Assembly (NCBI GenBank): GCA_000690595.2
Contig: JHUT02000004.1
Coordinates: 141,378 to 205,377, forward strand
DNA length: 64,000 nt
Reading direction: 5' to 3'
Source of the DNA: Natrinema mahii
Lineage (GTDB): Archaea > Halobacteriota > Halobacteria > Halobacteriales > Natrialbaceae
Notes under the pieces: generated by a model
Databases searched by the model: none
Seen by the model: only the letters and a program-made list of their open reading frames with translations
Told to the model about the DNA's origin: nothing
Shown here: piece after piece, positions 61,261 through 64,000 of the stretch
How positions within the stretch are numbered: position 1 is the stretch's first letter
Layout: each line of letters starts with the position of its first letter
Position numbers and translations under genes: made by a program

Positions 61261-63015
61261 TCAGTTCTCGAAGCGAGCCTGCACGAACGGCTGGACGTCG
61301 TCGATATCGGAAAGCCGCGAATCGGAGAGGAGGACGGCCTCGGTCTCCTCGAGCGGGACCGAGAGGCTGATCTCCTTGGTCCGGCCGTACCGGCCCTTGG
61401 AGACGACGACGGCGTTGACGATCCCGAGCATGTCGAGTTCGCTGATGAGGTCCGTTACGCGGCGCTGTGTGAGGACGTCCGCGTCGATCTCCTCGCAGAG
61501 GCGCTTGTAGATGTTGAACACCTCGCCCGTGTTGATGCTGTGGACGCCGTTTTTCTCGAGCAGGATGATCGCGAAGAGGACGAGTTTGCTCTGGGTGGGA
61601 AGGGTGCGGACGACCTCGACCACGCGATCGAGTTCGATCTTGTCCTGGGCCTGGCGGACGTGTTCCTCGACGATCGTCTCCGACTGCGAGCGTTCGGCGA
61701 GTTCGCCGGCGGTCCGCAGCAGGTCTAGCGCACGCCGTGCGTCCCCGTGTTCCTGCGCGGCGAAGGCCGCACACAGCGGGATCACGTCGCCCGAGAGCGC
61801 GCCGCCCTTGAACGCGACCTCGGAGCGATGCTCGAGGATGTCACGGAGCTGGTTGGCGTCGTAGGGCGGGAAGACGATCTCCTCTTCCCCCAGCGAGGAC
61901 TTCACGCGGGGATCGAGGAAGTCGGTGAACTTCAGGTCGTTCGAGATGCCGATGATCGAAACACGGGAGTTCTCGAGTTCGGAGTTCATCCGCGAGAGAT
62001 TGTAGAGCGTGTCGTCGCCGCTTTTCTCGACGAGTTTGTCGATCTCGTCCAGCATGATGACGACGACCCGCTCGTCGTAATCGACGGCGTCGAAGAAAAC
62101 GCTGTAGACCCGGTCGGTCGGCCAGCCGGTCATCGGCACCTCCTCGAAGGAGTCCTTGTCGGCCCGCAACTCCGCGATCCGGTCTTCGATCTCGTCTCGG
62201 CCGTCGAACGGCGTCGACGCGAGCGGGTGATCGGGCGTCGAATCGGTGGCCCCGTCCCCGGACGTCCCGGATCCGTCGGCAGCGTTCTCGAGTGCCGTCG
62301 GTTCGGTTTCGGACGCCGAATCCGCTCGTTCGCCGGACCCCCCTGTTTCGAGTGGAGAACCACCCGACTGCGGTCCAGTATCGGCCCCAGTCGAAGGGTC
62401 GGTGTCGGCGTCAGTCTCGTCTTCGGCGACGAAATCGAACGGGTCCGACGCCGTCCGCTCGTCCGACTCGTCGCTCGAGCCGTCGACGGCGAGGTCGGAC
62501 GCCTCGAGATCGTCCAGCAGTGACTGGAGTTCGTCGATCCGCTCGTCGATCCGGGCCTCGTTCTTCTCGATGAACTTGTTCGCGAGCTGTGCGAGGACGC
62601 GATACTGGGTGTCGGTGACCTCGCAGTTGATGTACTCGACGTCACAGGGGACCGAGTACTTCTGGGAGGTACTCTCGAGTTCCTTGCTGACGAACTTCGC
62701 GCTCGCGGTCTTGCCGGTCCCGGTCTTCCCGTAGATGAGGATGTTCGAGGGGGTCTCCCCGCGGAGCGCGGCGACCAGAATCGTCGCCATCTTGTTGATC
62801 TGATCGCTCCGATGGGGGAGTTCGTGTGGGGTATAGGACGGTCGCAGGACCTCCTTGTTCTCGAAGATCGGTTCGCCGCTCAACAGGTCGTCGAACAGGC
62901 CCTGATTCGACTCCTCGTCGCCGAGATCCGCATTCTCGAAGTTCCCCGAGAACCCGTTCGCTCCGTCGACCTCGACCTCGTCCGAACCCGCGATCTCTGA
63001 ATCGTCGTCTGACAT
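61261..63015 (-). CDS. orc1: Orc1/Cdc6 replication initiator
   Basis: 584-residue AAA+ initiator that binds ORB repeats and recruits MCM. Walker A is GKTGTGKTA (96-104), Walker B VIMLDEIDKL (319-328), sensor 1 IIGISNDLKF, sensor 2 GDARRALDLL, and a C-terminal winged helix (about 500-584) that binds DNA. An insertion of about 140 residues (152-290), rich in Asp, Ser, Thr and Gly, separates the Walker motifs and makes it longer than typical 400-residue relatives. It starts at 63015, with an ORB-like motif in its promoter, and is divergent from the origin to the right. Confidence 0.95.
   Translation of the reverse strand: MSDDDSEIAGSDEVEVDGANGFSGNFENADLGDEESNQGLFDDLLSGEPIFENKEVLRPSYTPHELPHRSDQINKMATILVAALRGETPSNILIYGKTGTGKTASAKFVSKELESTSQKYSVPCDVEYINCEVTDTQYRVLAQLANKFIEKNEARIDERIDELQSLLDDLEASDLAVDGSSDESDERTASDPFDFVAEDETDADTDPSTGADTGPQSGGSPLETGGSGERADSASETEPTALENAADGSGTSGDGATDSTPDHPLASTPFDGRDEIEDRIAELRADKDSFEEVPMTGWPTDRVYSVFFDAVDYDERVVVIMLDEIDKLVEKSGDDTLYNLSRMNSELENSRVSIIGISNDLKFTDFLDPRVKSSLGEEEIVFPPYDANQLRDILEHRSEVAFKGGALSGDVIPLCAAFAAQEHGDARRALDLLRTAGELAERSQSETIVEEHVRQAQDKIELDRVVEVVRTLPTQSKLVLFAIILLEKNGVHSINTGEVFNIYKRLCEEIDADVLTQRRVTDLISELDMLGIVNAVVVSKGRYGRTKEISLSVPLEETEAVLLSDSRLSDIDDVQPFVQARFEN
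62337..62360 (+). promoter_or_regulatory. ORB-like sequence inside the orc1 linker
   Basis: ACCCCCCTGTTTCGAGTGGA followed by GAAC: C-string, GTTTCGAGTGGA as in the origin ORBs. It lies in the codons of the variable insertion of Orc1 (encoding PLETGGS), about 0.7 kb from the orc1 start. Confidence 0.45.
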
Positions 63016-63028
63016 CGATCGTACACGA

Positions 63029-63053
63029 ACCCCCTTATTTCGGGTGGAGTACC
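63029..63053 (+). promoter_or_regulatory. ORB-like element in the orc1 promoter
   Basis: ACCCCCTTATTTCGGGTGGA followed by GTACC, 14 bases upstream of the orc1 start. It carries the same TTTCGGGTGGA core as the ORB at 63651. Position suggests autoregulation of orc1 as well as origin binding. Confidence 0.65.
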
Positions 63054-63492
63054 GAGTCGGCAACCGGGAATAGCCTCGTACGATGGCTTCCTTCAATGGA
63101 TTCGCGATCCCAGTTACACGATTCGGGTCCAGTTGATGCAAACGAAACAGAGGAAAACCACGCTAATAAATTTGTCCCTTCCCCGTCCGGATTGAGAAGC
63201 GGTCACCGATCGGCGGCTGTGACTCGGCTTCGCCAACGAAGTCGCGTTCGCCGATTATCGGCCGAAGGGGACCGATCAACCGCTATTCGCGCACACGACT
63301 CACTAGTAGTTGTAGTGCCGCCGTCCGAACGGGGAGTTCGAACACGGAAAAGGGGGCGTCGACGGGAAGTGTCGAGAACGCGATTCCGAGTCGATCGGGA
63401 GGGGGCTCGCTTCAACTGGAAGCCGATCGAGTATAGTAACTCGGGGCTGCAACCGAGTCGGGAGTGCGACGGAAGCAGGTTAGAGTCGGATA

Positions 63493-63529
63493 GGACGGAG
63501 TGGGGTGGAGTGGACGGAGTGGGGTGGAG
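63493..63529. repeat. Tandem G-rich 19-bp repeat in the origin
   Basis: GGACGGAGTGGGGTGGAG occurs at 63493-63510 and again at 63512-63529 with a 19-base period. The G-runs could fold into quadruplexes, and the stretch fits the G-string reported for haloarchaeal origins. Confidence 0.75.
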
Positions 63530-63545
63530 GAAGGAGAGGAGAAGG

Positions 63546-63565
63546 GAGGTGAGGTGAGGTGAGGT
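63546..63565. repeat. GAGGT pentamer repeat, four copies
   Basis: Four perfect head-to-tail copies of GAGGT in a long purine-only tract (about 63525-63565). Confidence 0.8.
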
Positions 63566-63650
63566 AGGATGGAGTAGAAACCAGATAGGAGAGTGGAACG
63601 GGATCGAGTGAGAAATGGTAACGGTAGTCCCTACTCCTCCCTCCCCCCCC

Positions 63651-63673
63651 CACCCCTTCGTTTCGGGTGGAAC
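63651..63673 (+). promoter_or_regulatory. Origin recognition box (ORB), left
   Basis: CACCCCTTCGTTTCGGGTGG then AAC, preceded by a C-run. Its reverse complement matches the element at 63979 at nearly all positions. With the right-hand G-run (GAAGGGGTG, 63679-63688) it forms an inverted repeat. Confidence 0.8.
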
Positions 63674-63710
63674 GGAGTGAAGGGGTGGGTGGGGGGAGGG
63701 GGTCATTTTA

Positions 63711-63865
63711 GGAGGGAAGTTTTATTTATATGGGATAGAAACAGTATCCGTAGAACTAGCAGCCGACGAGTTTTTACTAGGGCGGTATTCAGTATTGCTA
63801 GGGACTGCTAGATCGGTCGTTCGTACCTCATCTAATTACTAGATTACCGCTCGAGTTACTAGAAC
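63711..63865. other. A/T-rich probable unwinding element with phased CTAG sites
   Basis: Markedly A/T-rich for this genome (for example GTTTTATTTATATGGG and CTCATCTAATTACTAG). Six CTAG sites occur at 63756, 63777, 63798, 63808, 63839 and 63859. The spacings 21, 21, 10, 31 and 20 are all near multiples of a DNA helical turn. It lies between oppositely oriented ORBs, where the duplex should open. Confidence 0.65.
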
Positions 63866-63978
63866 CGCTCTCTTCGCCGAGTTCGGCCTCGAGACCTTCC
63901 CGAGCGACGGCTCGAGTGGAAGTGAGGGGGTAGCCCGCTCCGAATCTCCCTCTCGATCCCCTCCCCCGCTCGTCCATC

Positions 63979-64000
63979 TCCACTCGAAACGAAGGGGTGG
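63979..64000 (-). promoter_or_regulatory. Origin recognition box (ORB), right, at window edge
   Basis: TCCACTCGAAACGAAGGGGT then GG, in the opposite orientation to the ORB at 63651. It may continue beyond the window. Confidence 0.75.

Larger units (their letters stand above)
63016..64000. other. Replication origin (oriC1-type), continues past the window
   Basis: 985 bases with no credible gene, directly upstream of orc1. It contains an ORB-like element in the orc1 promoter (63029), G-rich direct repeats (63493-63565), a full ORB in a C/G-string palindrome (63630-63710), a clearly A/T-rich segment with phased CTAG sites (63711-63865), a weaker ORB-like site (63911-63930) and an inverted ORB at the very edge (63979-64000). 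This layout (initiator gene, inverted ORBs around an unwinding element, G-string) is that of haloarchaeal oriC1. Confidence 0.85.

Noticed and set aside
63203..63706. Minus-strand frame of 167 codons in the origin
   Set aside because: Pro/Ser/His low-complexity product derived from the G-rich repeats; no start signal or family similarity.
1..64000. tRNA or rRNA genes
   Set aside because: No cloverleaf-like or rRNA-like segment was recognised by eye on either strand; a covariance-model search would be needed to exclude a hidden tRNA.

Overview
The window is chromosomal DNA of a halophilic archaeon (class Halobacteria). The basis is a high-GC composition with G/C-rich third positions, strongly acidic predicted proteins, Tat-type lipoprotein and PGF-CTERM surface-protein signals, an archaeal replication set (Orc1/Cdc6, PolD small subunit, RFC small subunit), a SAMP-type ubiquitin-like modifier, and an origin with haloarchaeal-style ORB repeats. 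Gene content and order near the right end (origin, orc1, Sec11-type signal peptidases, polD small subunit, lysC, tnaA, then samp2, rfcS, alaS) match from memory what surrounds oriC1 in Haloferax-type chromosomes. A member of Natrialbales is likely but not provable here.

Layout. 1-4.4 kb: phosphoglucosamine mutase (cut by the window edge), a beta-propeller protein, a Tat lipoprotein, PRPP synthetase and a stand-alone heme-NO-binding-like protein. 4.4-10.2 kb: a surface-anchored HExxH peptidase-like protein and isoleucyl-tRNA synthetase, separated by a spacer that carries a second copy of the ileS 3' end. 10.2-13.3 kb: a little-known cluster of a membrane-bound winged-helix regulator between two secreted proteins that share a domain. 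13.3-19.3 kb: uracil-DNA glycosylase, HIT protein, a decayed gene, prepilin peptidase PibD, HPP protein, an arsR-acr3-arsC operon and a RidA protein. 19.5-30.3 kb: ferredoxin, phosphate transporter, hisA, TrkH, hisB, an ACT-domain regulator, an IMPACT-family protein, membrane proteins and upp.

30.5-46.6 kb: a four-helix cysteine protein, a second phosphate transporter, a CNNM/CorC protein, a glutaredoxin-redoxin pair, Sua5, a Cas4-like Fe-S protein, Cmi4-like protein, a large membrane iron-sulfur oxidoreductase, then an accessory patch with tandem palindromic MITE-like elements, a frameshifted PIN toxin with its antitoxin, a truncated AMP-binding protein, a hydrolase-fold protein lacking its nucleophile, and a second toxin-antitoxin pair. 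46.8-57.3 kb: alaS, rfcS, a bactofilin-type membrane protein, samp2, acetyltransferases, tryptophanase and aspartate kinase. 57.5-64 kb: PolD small subunit, two tandem signal peptidases, orc1 and the replication origin, which runs off the right end.

Most genes are housekeeping. The parts most worth a second look are the origin (ORBs, G-rich repeats and helically phased CTAG sites, with ORB-like sequences also inside the linkers of orc1 and polD1), the membrane-regulator/secreted-protein cluster with palindromic operators, a SAMP2 with residues beyond its diglycine, an H-NOX-like protein whose proximal histidine is a tyrosine, two families of dispersed hairpins placed a few bases after stop codons, and the MITE-capped frameshifted toxin.
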